Assembly: GCA_008727115.1 (NCBI GenBank)
Contig: CP044131.1
Coordinates: 930,001 to 994,000, forward strand
Length of the DNA stretch: 64,000 nt
Source: Comamonas testosteroni
GTDB lineage: Bacteria; Pseudomonadota; Gammaproteobacteria; Burkholderiales; Burkholderiaceae_C
Reading direction: 5' to 3'
Positions 27,901-35,400 of the stretch are shown piece after piece; positions within the stretch are counted from its first letter, which is position 1; the number at the start of each line of letters is the position of its first letter. Below the pieces are notes generated by a model, which ran no database searches, had not been told where the DNA came from, and saw only the letters and a program-made list of their open reading frames with translations. The translations under genes were made by a program, and so were the position numbers.

Positions 27901-30900
27901 ACCACGCTCAAGTCTTTGGGCACGGTTTGCTCGGGCACTAGCGACAGCCATGGTCTGTTGCAGTGTGAAGCCCAGCTGTCCCAGCCCGGTGAGGTGGAGC
28001 TGATCGTCAAGGCCAGCGACAAGGATGGCCGCAGCAGCCAGGCTGCGACATCGGTCTGGGTCACGGGGCAGGGCGAAATCTGGTTTGGCGGCGAAGACCA
28101 TGACCGCATGGATGTGCTGGCCGAGCGCAAGAGCTATGAGCCCGGTGAGACCGCCCGCTTTCAGGTGCGCATGCCCTTCCGCCGCGCTACGGCGCTGGTG
28201 GCTGTGGAGCGCGAAGGCGTGGTCAGCACCCAGGTGGTGGAGCTGACGGGCGAGAACCCCACGGTGGACGTCAAGATCGAGGACAACTGGGGGCCCAATG
28301 TCTACGTCAGTGTGCTGGCGCTGCGTGGCCGCTTGATGGAAGTGCCCTGGTACAGCTTCTTTACCTGGGGCTTCAAGTCGCCCATGGAGTGGTGGCGAGC
28401 CTTCTGGAATGACGGCAAGGAGTTCATCGCGCCGACTTCCATGGTTGACCTGTCCAAGCCGGCGTTCCGCTTTGGCATGTCCGAAGTGCGCGTGGGTGTG
28501 AAGAATCACCAGCTCGATGTCAAGCTGTCCTCGGACAAGTCCAGCTACAAGGTGCGTGGTACAGCCAAGGTCACCATCAAGGCGACCCTGCCCGATGGCA
28601 AGCCTGCTGCCGGCGCACATGTGGCCTTGGCGGCTGTAGACCAGGCTCTGCTGGAGCTGATGCCCAACACCAGCTGGAACCTGCTCGGCGCCATGATGAC
28701 GCGCCGCGACTGGGGCGTGCAGACATCCACCGCGCAGATGGAGGTGATTGGCCGACGCCACTACGGCAAGAAGGCCGTGCCCGCGGGCGGCGGCGGTGGC
28801 CGCAGCCCTACGCGCGAGCTGCTGGACACCTTGCTGGTGTGGATGCCCAATGTCGTGCTGGATGCCAATGGCATGGCGCTGATCGAGGTGCCGCTCAACG
28901 ATGCGCTGACCACCTTCCAGGTGGTGGCCGTGGCCGATGCGGGTGTGAGCCTGTTCGGCATGGGTCAGACAGCAATCCGCACTACACAGGACCTGCAGAT
29001 CATCAGCGGCCTGCCGCCGCTGGTGCGTGAGGACGACCTGTTCCGTGCGCAGGTCACGCTGCGCAATACCTCGGCCAAGGCCATGAAGGTGGATGTCTCG
29101 CCGCGTGCGACGCTGCTGGAGCTCAAGCACCAGGTGGTGGATATTCCCGCCGGTGAGGCGCGTGAAGTGGCCTGGGATGTCAAGGCTCCGGCTCAGCTCT
29201 CCGGCACACGTGCCGAAGCACTGATCTGGGAGATTGAGGCCCGTGACCTCGATGGCGGAGCTGATGCTGCGCAGGATGCACTGAAAGTCAGTCAGCGCAT
29301 CGTGCCAGCCGTGCCTTTGAGCGTGCAGCAAGCCACGCTGGTGCAGGTCAACGGCACATACACCGTGCCGGTGAACCCGCCAGCGGACGCGCTGCCAGGC
29401 CGTGGCGGCCTGCAGATGTCGCTGGTGCCCAAGCTGACCGAAGGTCTGCCCGGGGTGCGCGACTGGTGGGCCCGCTACCCTTACTCGTGCCTGGAGCAGA
29501 CCACCAGCAAGGCGGTGGGCATGCAGGATCCACAGCTGTGGCAGTCGCTGATGGTGCAATTGCCCAACTATCTGGACAGCGATGGTCTGACCCATTACTT
29601 CCCGCCGCAGGACGGCTCGGCCAGCCGCGGCAGCGATACGCTGACTGCGCATCTGCTCAATATGTCGGCTCTGGCACAGGGCGTGGACAAGCGCTTTGTG
29701 ATTCCGGCAACTGAGCGTGCGCGCATGGAAGAGGGCCTGATCGCCTTTGTGGAAGGCCGCATTCAGCGCAATTTCTGGAGCCCGCGTAAGGACCTGGAAA
29801 TGCGCAAGCTGGCGGCAATTTCCGCGCTGGCGCTGTCTGGCAAGGCCACGCCGCGCATGCTCGACAGCATCAACGTCACGCCCAACCAGTGGCCTACGCA
29901 TGCAGTCATTGACTGGGTGCAGCTGCTGCAGCGCATGAGCGATGCTCCGCAGCGCGAAGAGCGACTGGCCCAGGCCATGCAGATTCTGCGTGCGCGCCTG
30001 ACGTTCAATGGCACACGTGCGGGCTTTTCGACCGAGCAGGACGACAACTGGTGGTGGCTGATGCAAGGCCCGGATGTGAATCTGGCGCGCCTGATTCTGA
30101 CCACCATCAATGACCCCGCCTGGGCTGAAGACATGCCGCGCCTGGTCAGCGGCTTTATTGCACGCCAGCAAGCCGGTGCCTGGAACACGACTACAGCCAA
30201 TCTGTGGGGGGGCTTGGCCCTGCGTCGCTTCTCGCAGAAGTTCGAGTCCGAACCTGTGGCCGGAGTGACGGTGGCCAGCATGAACGGCAATGAAGCCAAG
30301 GTGAACTGGGCCGATGTCAAACGTGCGACCTCGGAAGATGCGCAAGGTGCTGCACATGCCACAAGCGCCTTTGGCGATCCCGTGCGTGCCGGTGGTCTGA
30401 TGAACAACACCATGTTCATGCCCTGGGCCAAGGCTGGCAAGGGAGAGCTGAGCGTGAGCCAGCAAGGCACAGGCAAGCCCTGGTTGACCGTGCAGTCCGT
30501 GGCGGCTGTAGCCCTCAAGGCACCGTTCAGCTCCGGCTACACCATCAAGAAGACGGTCACGCCTGTGGAGCAGGCAGACAAGGGCTTGTTTGGTGGTGGC
30601 CAGTACACACGCGGTGATGTGCTGCGCGTGACGCTGGAGGTGCAGGCCAAGACCGATATGACCTGGGTGGCCATTACCGATCCTGTGCCTACCGGTGCAA
30701 CCATTCTGGGTGGTGGCCTGGGGCGTGATTCGGAAATGGCATCCAGCGGTGAAAAGAGCGAAGGTGCGGGCTGGCTGGCCTATGAGGAGCGCAGCTTCGA
30801 GTCCTATCGTGCTTACTACCAGTACCTGCCTGCAGGTACGATCAAGGTGGAATACACCGTGCGCCTGAATAACGCCGGTGAGTTTGCCTTGCCACCCACG

Positions 30901-30978
30901 CGTGCCGAAGCGCTGTATGCCCCTGAAATGTTTGGCGAGACACCCAATGCCAAACTCAAGGTGGTGATGCCCAAGTAA
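24964..30978 (+). CDS. Bacterial alpha-2-macroglobulin (thioester type)
   Basis: Very large envelope protein of 2004 residues that, in characterised bacterial homologues, traps attacking proteases in the periplasm. A signal peptide is predicted, with cleavage near AAHA at about residue 38. There is no lipobox, so it is probably soluble or loosely attached, unlike lipoprotein YfhM. MG-type beta domains fill the N-terminal 900 residues, followed by an MG2/bait region and the A2M domain (for example LLVWMPNVVLDANG and SLFGMGQTAIRTTQ). The thioester motif SCLEQTT is intact with C1509 and Q1512. The following alpha-toroid and C-terminal domain match the family. AGGGG precedes the ATG by 8 bases. 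A terminator follows. Confidence 0.92.
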   Translation: MSKPYEITGGKGGQAGPGWRSLLSAGLLWSLAATAAHAVGVRQFSPQGDVSKVGQVVVQFDGAAVRFGDPKAAAPVKLQCSDEQAAKGQGRWNSDKEWVFDFAQNLPAGVRCTAQLDPQFKTVSGTALTGAASYQFQTGGPQVVRIAPGTYEEVDEEQYFALRLTGAASIDSLKQRVWCTSEGVGERIPVQLIEGKDREAVLKQRHWDKDAAKNPQNYAVLACNRRLTSGSKMTLVYGKGVTMANGLASKDEQRYEYQVREPFSADFSCERENANAACLPIRPMRLSFSAPVPRKLMEGIRLKSGASAVAPIMAAYGDKLAEDSLVDSVSFPATMQANTKYVVELPPQFKDAAGRTLSNANMFPMATATGNMPPLVKFAASPFGIVERFAEGPKGPALLPVTLRNVEPQLTGKSLDASVVRTKKGGSDADIIAWLKKVERYDSYSVQRKQAARDVKVLPPVINDDKHWVQTRMLSLLDGQSQTQTLELPKTGKNDPRPFEVVGIPLNPGFQVVEIASPMLGQSLLDEGYGAGRTMYVRTSVLVTNLAVHFKLGRENSVAWVTTLDKGKVVPGATVQVSDCNGQAIASAVSNEQGIVTFNGLNPNPPSCRDEEGYYRTNSYFVSARAKTDAGEELAFVWSNWNKGIEPWRFNVPTNSSNKRDEVAHTVFDRMLFRAGETVSMKHFLRAQTGPGKNSSGFEQTQDKPDRLTITHLGSGQRFTQTLSWNANGSATSEFPISKAAKLGEYAVELGYTNGNGRRSSFSTGIFRVEEFRLPVMEGRVGPAGKEQLYAVSSVPAEVQVNYVSGGAAANLPVKVSALLRAKSLDFAGWDDFSFNAPRSAQDVGSSDDEEITAADESKVVADKLPVTLDKNGLGKVTIDKLPKSTEPRELLMEATYADPNGEVQTLRSTRTIWPAAVVAGVRSEHWISVDRRLRFQALTLDTAGKAQAGVPVKVEAVARVTTSSRKRLVGGFYSYDNQTTLKSLGTVCSGTSDSHGLLQCEAQLSQPGEVELIVKASDKDGRSSQAATSVWVTGQGEIWFGGEDHDRMDVLAERKSYEPGETARFQVRMPFRRATALVAVEREGVVSTQVVELTGENPTVDVKIEDNWGPNVYVSVLALRGRLMEVPWYSFFTWGFKSPMEWWRAFWNDGKEFIAPTSMVDLSKPAFRFGMSEVRVGVKNHQLDVKLSSDKSSYKVRGTAKVTIKATLPDGKPAAGAHVALAAVDQALLELMPNTSWNLLGAMMTRRDWGVQTSTAQMEVIGRRHYGKKAVPAGGGGGRSPTRELLDTLLVWMPNVVLDANGMALIEVPLNDALTTFQVVAVADAGVSLFGMGQTAIRTTQDLQIISGLPPLVREDDLFRAQVTLRNTSAKAMKVDVSPRATLLELKHQVVDIPAGEAREVAWDVKAPAQLSGTRAEALIWEIEARDLDGGADAAQDALKVSQRIVPAVPLSVQQATLVQVNGTYTVPVNPPADALPGRGGLQMSLVPKLTEGLPGVRDWWARYPYSCLEQTTSKAVGMQDPQLWQSLMVQLPNYLDSDGLTHYFPPQDGSASRGSDTLTAHLLNMSALAQGVDKRFVIPATERARMEEGLIAFVEGRIQRNFWSPRKDLEMRKLAAISALALSGKATPRMLDSINVTPNQWPTHAVIDWVQLLQRMSDAPQREERLAQAMQILRARLTFNGTRAGFSTEQDDNWWWLMQGPDVNLARLILTTINDPAWAEDMPRLVSGFIARQQAGAWNTTTANLWGGLALRRFSQKFESEPVAGVTVASMNGNEAKVNWADVKRATSEDAQGAAHATSAFGDPVRAGGLMNNTMFMPWAKAGKGELSVSQQGTGKPWLTVQSVAAVALKAPFSSGYTIKKTVTPVEQADKGLFGGGQYTRGDVLRVTLEVQAKTDMTWVAITDPVPTGATILGGGLGRDSEMASSGEKSEGAGWLAYEERSFESYRAYYQYLPAGTIKVEYTVRLNNAGEFALPPTRAEALYAPEMFGETPNAKLKVVMPK

Positions 30979-30995
30979 TTGGAGCCGAGCTGACC

Positions 30996-31030
30996 AAGCC
31001 CCGTACAGCCCATGCTGTCGGGGCTTTTTT
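30996..31030 (+). terminator. Intrinsic terminator of the A2M gene
   Basis: AAGCCCCGTACAG pairs with CTGTCGGGGCTT around a short loop, followed by six T. It starts 17 bases after the A2M stop. Confidence 0.88.
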
Positions 31031-31107
31031 CATGCTTGTTGCACAGTATCAAGTCAATATCACGCAGCAGCCCACTGCGGCTCTCAAGATGCGCAAAATA
31101 TCAAAGT

Positions 31108-31165
31108 GATAGCTGTCAGTGCTTTCTGTGTAAGCGCTTGAGGCGGTTTTTAATCAAAATAAAAG
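31108..31165. repeat. Degenerate intergenic palindromic repeat
   Basis: AGCTGTCAGTGCTT and AAGCGCTTGAGGC flank a short loop, followed by an AT-rich tail. It has the architecture of the second type of short palindrome in this window (compare 32834-32886, inverted orientation). It directly abuts the start of the endonuclease-family gene. Confidence 0.4.
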
Positions 31166-31167
31166 CT

Positions 31168-32043
31168 ATGAATATCCTGACCTGGAATACGCAATGGTGC
31201 TGCGGCATGGATGGTGTTGTCAGTGTGCAGCGCATCGTGCGCCATGCATTGGAGATGGGGCAAAGTGCGGGTGGGCTGGATGTGCTGTGCCTGCAGGAAG
31301 TCGCCGTCAACTATCCTGCGCTGCAAGGTGGGCCTGGAGATCAGCTTGCCGAGCTGCAGGTCTTGCTGCCGGGATGGCAGATCTTCATGGGCGCAGCGGT
31401 GGATGAGTTCACGGCGCAAGGCCGCCAGCGTTTTGGCAATGTGGTTGCCACGCGCCTGCCCGTGCTGCAGCTTCAGCACCATCCGCTGCCCATGCCTGCC
31501 GAGGCCGATATGCGCTGCATGCCGCGCATGTGCACGGTGGTGACGGTGGCAGATGCAGCACTGGGGTCGGTTCGCCTCATGACCACGCACCTCGAATACT
31601 TCTCGCGGCGCCAGCGCATGGCTCAGGCCAGGGCTCTCAGAGCGCTGCAAATGCAGGCTTGCGCATTGGCCGAGGCACCGCCCTTGCCGGCCGATGATGG
31701 GTCGCCCTATCAGACCAAGCCATACACCTGTCACGCCGTGCTGTGCGGTGACTTCAACTTCGAGCCGCACGAGGCGGAATATGCAGAGCTATCTGCCCCC
31801 TGGATAGCCGGTGAAGCAGGCTGTGCCCAGCCGGGACAGTGGATCAACAGTTGGAGCGTGCTTCATCCGCAGCAGCCTCAGCCATCGACATTCAGGCTGA
31901 CAGACCGTAGCTGGGGGCCGGAGCCAGGGGCGTGTGACTTCATCTGGGTCAGTGACAGCCTGCAGTCGCATGTGCGTGGCTGGAGGGTGGACAGTTGCAC
32001 GCAGGCGTCCGATCATCAGCCGGTGTTGGTGGAACTGAGCTGA
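31168..32043 (+). CDS. Endonuclease/exonuclease/phosphatase family protein
   Basis: A 291-residue member of the EEP fold superfamily (DNase I, AP endonuclease and lipid-phosphatase relatives). Metal and catalytic segments are in order: N8 in ILTWNTQW, E in LCLQEVAV, H in MTTHLEYFS, D and N in LCGDFNFEP, CDFIWVS, and the terminal SDHQPVLVEL. There is no signal peptide. It starts right after a repeat, with no strong ribosome binding site. Substrate (nucleic acid or phosphoester) cannot be decided. It lies downstream of the A2M gene but behind a terminator, so it is probably separately transcribed. Confidence 0.82.
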   Translation: MNILTWNTQWCCGMDGVVSVQRIVRHALEMGQSAGGLDVLCLQEVAVNYPALQGGPGDQLAELQVLLPGWQIFMGAAVDEFTAQGRQRFGNVVATRLPVLQLQHHPLPMPAEADMRCMPRMCTVVTVADAALGSVRLMTTHLEYFSRRQRMAQARALRALQMQACALAEAPPLPADDGSPYQTKPYTCHAVLCGDFNFEPHEAEYAELSAPWIAGEAGCAQPGQWINSWSVLHPQQPQPSTFRLTDRSWGPEPGACDFIWVSDSLQSHVRGWRVDSCTQASDHQPVLVELS

Positions 32044-32115
32044 CAGGAACAGGCGTTATTGCCGACAGGCTCGCAATTTTTTACATGTTTTGATACTTCA
32101 TCTCAAGGAGAACTT

Positions 32116-32670
32116 ATGACCGCTGATATCGCTTCCATGTCCGTCATGTTTAGACGCAACTGGTGGGTGCTGCTGCTCAGAGGCATTGCAGCCATTGTGT
32201 TTGGTGTGCTGACCTGGATGCAGCCTGCTGTTTCTGCAGCAGCGCTGGTGCTGGTGTTTGGTATCTATGTGCTGGTCGATGGTTTGCTGGGCATCTTCAC
32301 GGCCTTCAAGAGCCGGGGCGAATCACGTCACTGGTGGGTGGTTCTTTTGTGGGGCGCTGTCAGTGCATTGGTCGGCGTGCTGATGCTGTTCCAGCCTGTG
32401 GCGGCCGCGCTGGTGATCACCATCTACGTCGGTGTCTGGGCGCTGATGACGGGCGTGATGGAGATTGTTGCGGCCATTCGTCTGCGCAAGGAAATCCAGG
32501 GCGAGTGGTTGCTGATTCTGGGGGGCGTGATCTCTGTGCTCTTCGGTATCTTTGTGCTGATTCAGCCTGCCGCCGGCATGATGGCCATGCTCTGGGTACT
32601 GGCCACCTATGCGGTGATCTTTGGGGTGCTGATGGTGATTCTGGCTTTCAAGCTCAAGAAGGCAGCCTGA
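32116..32670 (+). CDS. HdeD-like membrane protein (DUF308)
   Basis: A 184-residue, six-helix inner-membrane protein of the HdeD/DUF308 family. E. coli HdeD is linked to acid resistance at high cell density. AAGGAG lies 5 bases before the ATG. Three repeated hairpin pairs of helices are evident (WWVLLLRGIAAIVFGVLTW; WWVVLLWGAVSALVGVLMLF; WLLILGGVISVLFGIFVLI), an internal triplication typical of the family. No acid-stress genes are adjacent, so the role here is open. Confidence 0.82.
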   Translation: MTADIASMSVMFRRNWWVLLLRGIAAIVFGVLTWMQPAVSAAALVLVFGIYVLVDGLLGIFTAFKSRGESRHWWVVLLWGAVSALVGVLMLFQPVAAALVITIYVGVWALMTGVMEIVAAIRLRKEIQGEWLLILGGVISVLFGIFVLIQPAAGMMAMLWVLATYAVIFGVLMVILAFKLKKAA

Positions 32671-32689
32671 CGGCCTCACCAGCTCTGGC

Positions 32690-32718
32690 AAAAACGGCTC
32701 CGATATGGGGCCGTTTTT
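32690..32718 (+). terminator. Intrinsic terminator of the HdeD-like gene
   Basis: AAAAACGGC and GCCGTTTTT pair around an 11-base loop and end in T, 20 bases after the stop. Confidence 0.82.
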
Positions 32719-32833
32719 GTTGAAGACAGCTGCAGGTATGGCAGAGCCATGCAGAGCACATGTTCACAGTGGTTGTCGCTTTGGAAAGCCGGTGGGAGTC
32801 AGAGTGCAGCACCAAGTATTGGGTTTGTATAAT

Positions 32834-32886
32834 AATTGGCCTCCAGCGCTTATAGTTAAAGCGTTGTTCGCTATTTTTTTAGCGTC
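32834..32886. repeat. Degenerate short palindromic repeat
   Basis: GGCCTCCAGCGCTT, a short loop, AAAGCG, then a TTGTTCGCTAT-like tail and a T-run. In reverse orientation it resembles the element at 31108. Confidence 0.4.
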
Positions 32887-33181
32887 AATGGAAAGGGCAA
32901 GACTCTTGCTTGAAAGAACGACTCACCTCTGTCCATCTGGATACTGGCAGGCGTGTTCTTGACATCAAGCTCGGGCAAGTCCGCAGGCCTCGCGACAGTC
33001 TTGTCGCGGCTGCCATTCCTGGCGCACAACAGCTCCTGCCTGTGGACCTGATCCCAGCGGGGCTGAGTAAGGAAACCTTCGATAATGAATTTCTGTGATC
33101 CGACACTGCAAGCCCTCTTGCCTGTGCAGGAGCTTCGCAAGCAGTGCTTGAATCAACTTGCATTGAAACAGGAGAGCAAGC

Positions 33182-35254
33182 ATGTCTGAAGCCCTGGATA
33201 AAGCACTGGAGACCTCGGGCCCGGCAGGGCCGTCGTCACCACCGGGTGATGAAACACCTCGCCCACGCATCACCTTTTCGGCTCCGGTGGTCATCCCCGC
33301 CTTGCTGACACTGGGATGCTTGCTGCTGTATTGCGGCCTCATGCCGCGCCGAGCCGATGCCTTGTTTTCTGGGGCGCAGGCCTGGGTGGTCGGCAATCTG
33401 GACTGGTTCTACACCGTCTCGGTCACCATATTTCTGGTGTTTCTGGTGCTGCTGGCTTCCAGCCGCTTTGGCGATATTCGCCTGGGGCCGGATGACGCCG
33501 AGCCAGAGTTCAGCTTTCTGTCCTGGACGGCCATGCTGTTTGCGGCGGGCATGGGTATTGGTCTCATGTACTTCGGCGTCGGTGAGCCATTGCAGCATTA
33601 CCTGAAGCCGCCCACCGAGGTAGGTTCCACGCCAGCTGCCGCACGTGAAGCCTTGCAGTCCACCTTTTTTCACTGGGGCTTTCATGCCTGGGCGATCTAC
33701 GGAACCATGGGACTGGTGCTGGCCTACTTCGGCTTTCGCTACAACCTGCCGCTGACCATGCGCTCTGGCCTTTATCCGCTGCTCAAGCAGCGCATCAACG
33801 GCCCGATCGGCCATGGTGTGGATGCCTTTGCCCTGGTCGGCACGATTGCCGGTATTGCGACCACGCTGGGCTATGGCGCCATGCAGCTGTCCGCCGGACT
33901 GAATACCTTGACGGGCTGGGACACGACGACCACAGGCTTTCGAGCCACCGTCATCGTGGTTGTGGTTTTTCTGGCCGGGATTTCTGCAGTCTCCGGGCTG
34001 GAAAAAGGCGTGCGGCGTCTGAGCGAGTTCAATCTTTCGCTGTCCCTGCTGCTGCTGGGCTTTGTGGTGATCGCCGGGCCTACGGTGTTTCTGTTTCAGG
34101 CACTGAGCGAGAACATCGGCAACTACGTCTCTGGCCTGGTGCAGCTGTCGCTGCGCACTTTTGCCTATGAGCCGGCCAATGACACGAGCTGGTTTGGCGG
34201 CTGGACCATCTTGTACTGGGCCTGGTGGATTTCCTGGTCGCCTTTTGTGGGCATGTTCATTGCACGTATCTCGCGCGGCCGCACGATTCGCCAGTTCGTC
34301 ATCGGTGTGCTGCTGGTGCCCACGACGTTCAACCTGGTGTGGATGACCGCCTTTGGCAACAGCGCCATCTGGATTGACACCCACGTGGCCCATGGTGCGC
34401 TGGCGGCCTCGGTGGGCAATGTCGATGCGCTGCTGTTCCGCTTCTTTGAATATCTGCCTTGGTTCAAGCTGGTGGCCTGGCTGGCCATTGTGCTGATTGC
34501 AGTGTTCTTCATCACGTCTGCGGATTCGGGAGCCTTTGTGGTAGACACGATTGCCTCGCGTGGGCATCCGGATTCGCCCATCTGGCAGCGTCTGTTCTGG
34601 GCTGTGGTGCTGGGCGTGACGGCCTTGGTGCTGCTGCTGGCCGGTGGACTGAAAGCCTTGCAGGCCATGACGCTGGTGGCGGCCGTGCCGGTGACCATCA
34701 TCATGCTGTCCCTGTGCTATGGGCTGTGGAAGGGGCTGGAAGCCGACCGGGCGCATTTCACGCAGGAGTTGGCACCTGCCACCAGTTTCTGGAATGGCCA
34801 GCACTGGCGCAAACGCCTGGAGCAGATCGTGCACCAGCCTTCGCGTGAGGACATACGCAAGCTGATGCGCAATCTGGTGTTGCCCGCGATGAACGAGGTG
34901 GCCCTGGAGATGCAAAAGCGTGGCGTGCAAGTCAATGTCAGCGAAGACTTCAGCGATGACGGAGAGCTTCGCCTGACGGTGCCTGATCCTTCGCTGCGCG
35001 ATTTTGTCTATGGCGTGCGCAATACGCGCCGAGCGGTGTCCACCTTCATGGTGCGCGACGTTGCCAATGAAAAGACGCGCCGTCATGTCTACGAACCCAT
35101 CACTTTCTTTGAAGACGGGCGGCTGGGCTATGACATCCAGTATCTGCGTTCAGAGGAAATCATCGCGGACATCCTCAGGCAGTACGAACGATACCTGTCG
35201 CTGAGCGCTGACCAGCGTACACAGCTTCTGAACCGTGCCCCCGGGCTTAGCTGA
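33182..35254 (+). CDS. betT: BCCT-family choline/betaine transporter (BetT-like)
   Basis: Betaine/carnitine/choline transporter of 690 residues, with 12 helices and a long cytoplasmic C-terminal tail (about residues 510-690) as in the E. coli and Pseudomonas choline carrier BetT. The family substrate helix reads GMGIGLMYFGVGEP, and the signature WWISWSPFVGMFIARISRGRT is complete. AGGAGA precedes the ATG. The long tail in BetT homologues takes part in osmotic activation. Choline versus another quaternary amine cannot be resolved, and no bet catabolic genes are near. Confidence 0.86.
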   Translation: MSEALDKALETSGPAGPSSPPGDETPRPRITFSAPVVIPALLTLGCLLLYCGLMPRRADALFSGAQAWVVGNLDWFYTVSVTIFLVFLVLLASSRFGDIRLGPDDAEPEFSFLSWTAMLFAAGMGIGLMYFGVGEPLQHYLKPPTEVGSTPAAAREALQSTFFHWGFHAWAIYGTMGLVLAYFGFRYNLPLTMRSGLYPLLKQRINGPIGHGVDAFALVGTIAGIATTLGYGAMQLSAGLNTLTGWDTTTTGFRATVIVVVVFLAGISAVSGLEKGVRRLSEFNLSLSLLLLGFVVIAGPTVFLFQALSENIGNYVSGLVQLSLRTFAYEPANDTSWFGGWTILYWAWWISWSPFVGMFIARISRGRTIRQFVIGVLLVPTTFNLVWMTAFGNSAIWIDTHVAHGALAASVGNVDALLFRFFEYLPWFKLVAWLAIVLIAVFFITSADSGAFVVDTIASRGHPDSPIWQRLFWAVVLGVTALVLLLAGGLKALQAMTLVAAVPVTIIMLSLCYGLWKGLEADRAHFTQELAPATSFWNGQHWRKRLEQIVHQPSREDIRKLMRNLVLPAMNEVALEMQKRGVQVNVSEDFSDDGELRLTVPDPSLRDFVYGVRNTRRAVSTFMVRDVANEKTRRHVYEPITFFEDGRLGYDIQYLRSEEIIADILRQYERYLSLSADQRTQLLNRAPGLS

Positions 35255-35267
35255 TGAAGCCGATATG

Positions 35268-35297
35268 AAAAAAGGGAGCTCAGGCTCCCTTTTTTTC
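35268..35297 (+). terminator. Intrinsic terminator of the BCCT gene
   Basis: A-run, GGGAGC, a 3-4 base loop, GCTCCC and a T-run starting 13 bases after the stop. Flanking A/T symmetry is complete. Confidence 0.9.
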
Positions 35298-35400
35298 ATG
35301 GCTTGACTGAGCGGCAGTGGTGACTGCTGGCCCCTTGCGGCCATGGAGGTGCCGCATCTTTGGGAGAATGATTGCTGGCATCAAGCGTCAAACAACAGAC

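Larger units (their letters stand above)
32671..33181. other. 511-bp intergenic region before the BCCT gene
   Basis: It holds the HdeD gene terminator (32690-32718), a perfect TATAAT at 32828-32833 without a good -35, and a short palindromic repeat at 32834-32886. A 62-codon frame at 32910-33098 has no recognisable product, so I see no convincing gene. The last 100 bases presumably carry the transporter promoter and leader. Confidence 0.6.

Noticed and set aside
32910..33098. Possible 62-residue gene before the BCCT transporter
   Set aside because: No ribosome binding site, no family resemblance, and overlapping frames on the other strand are equally good.
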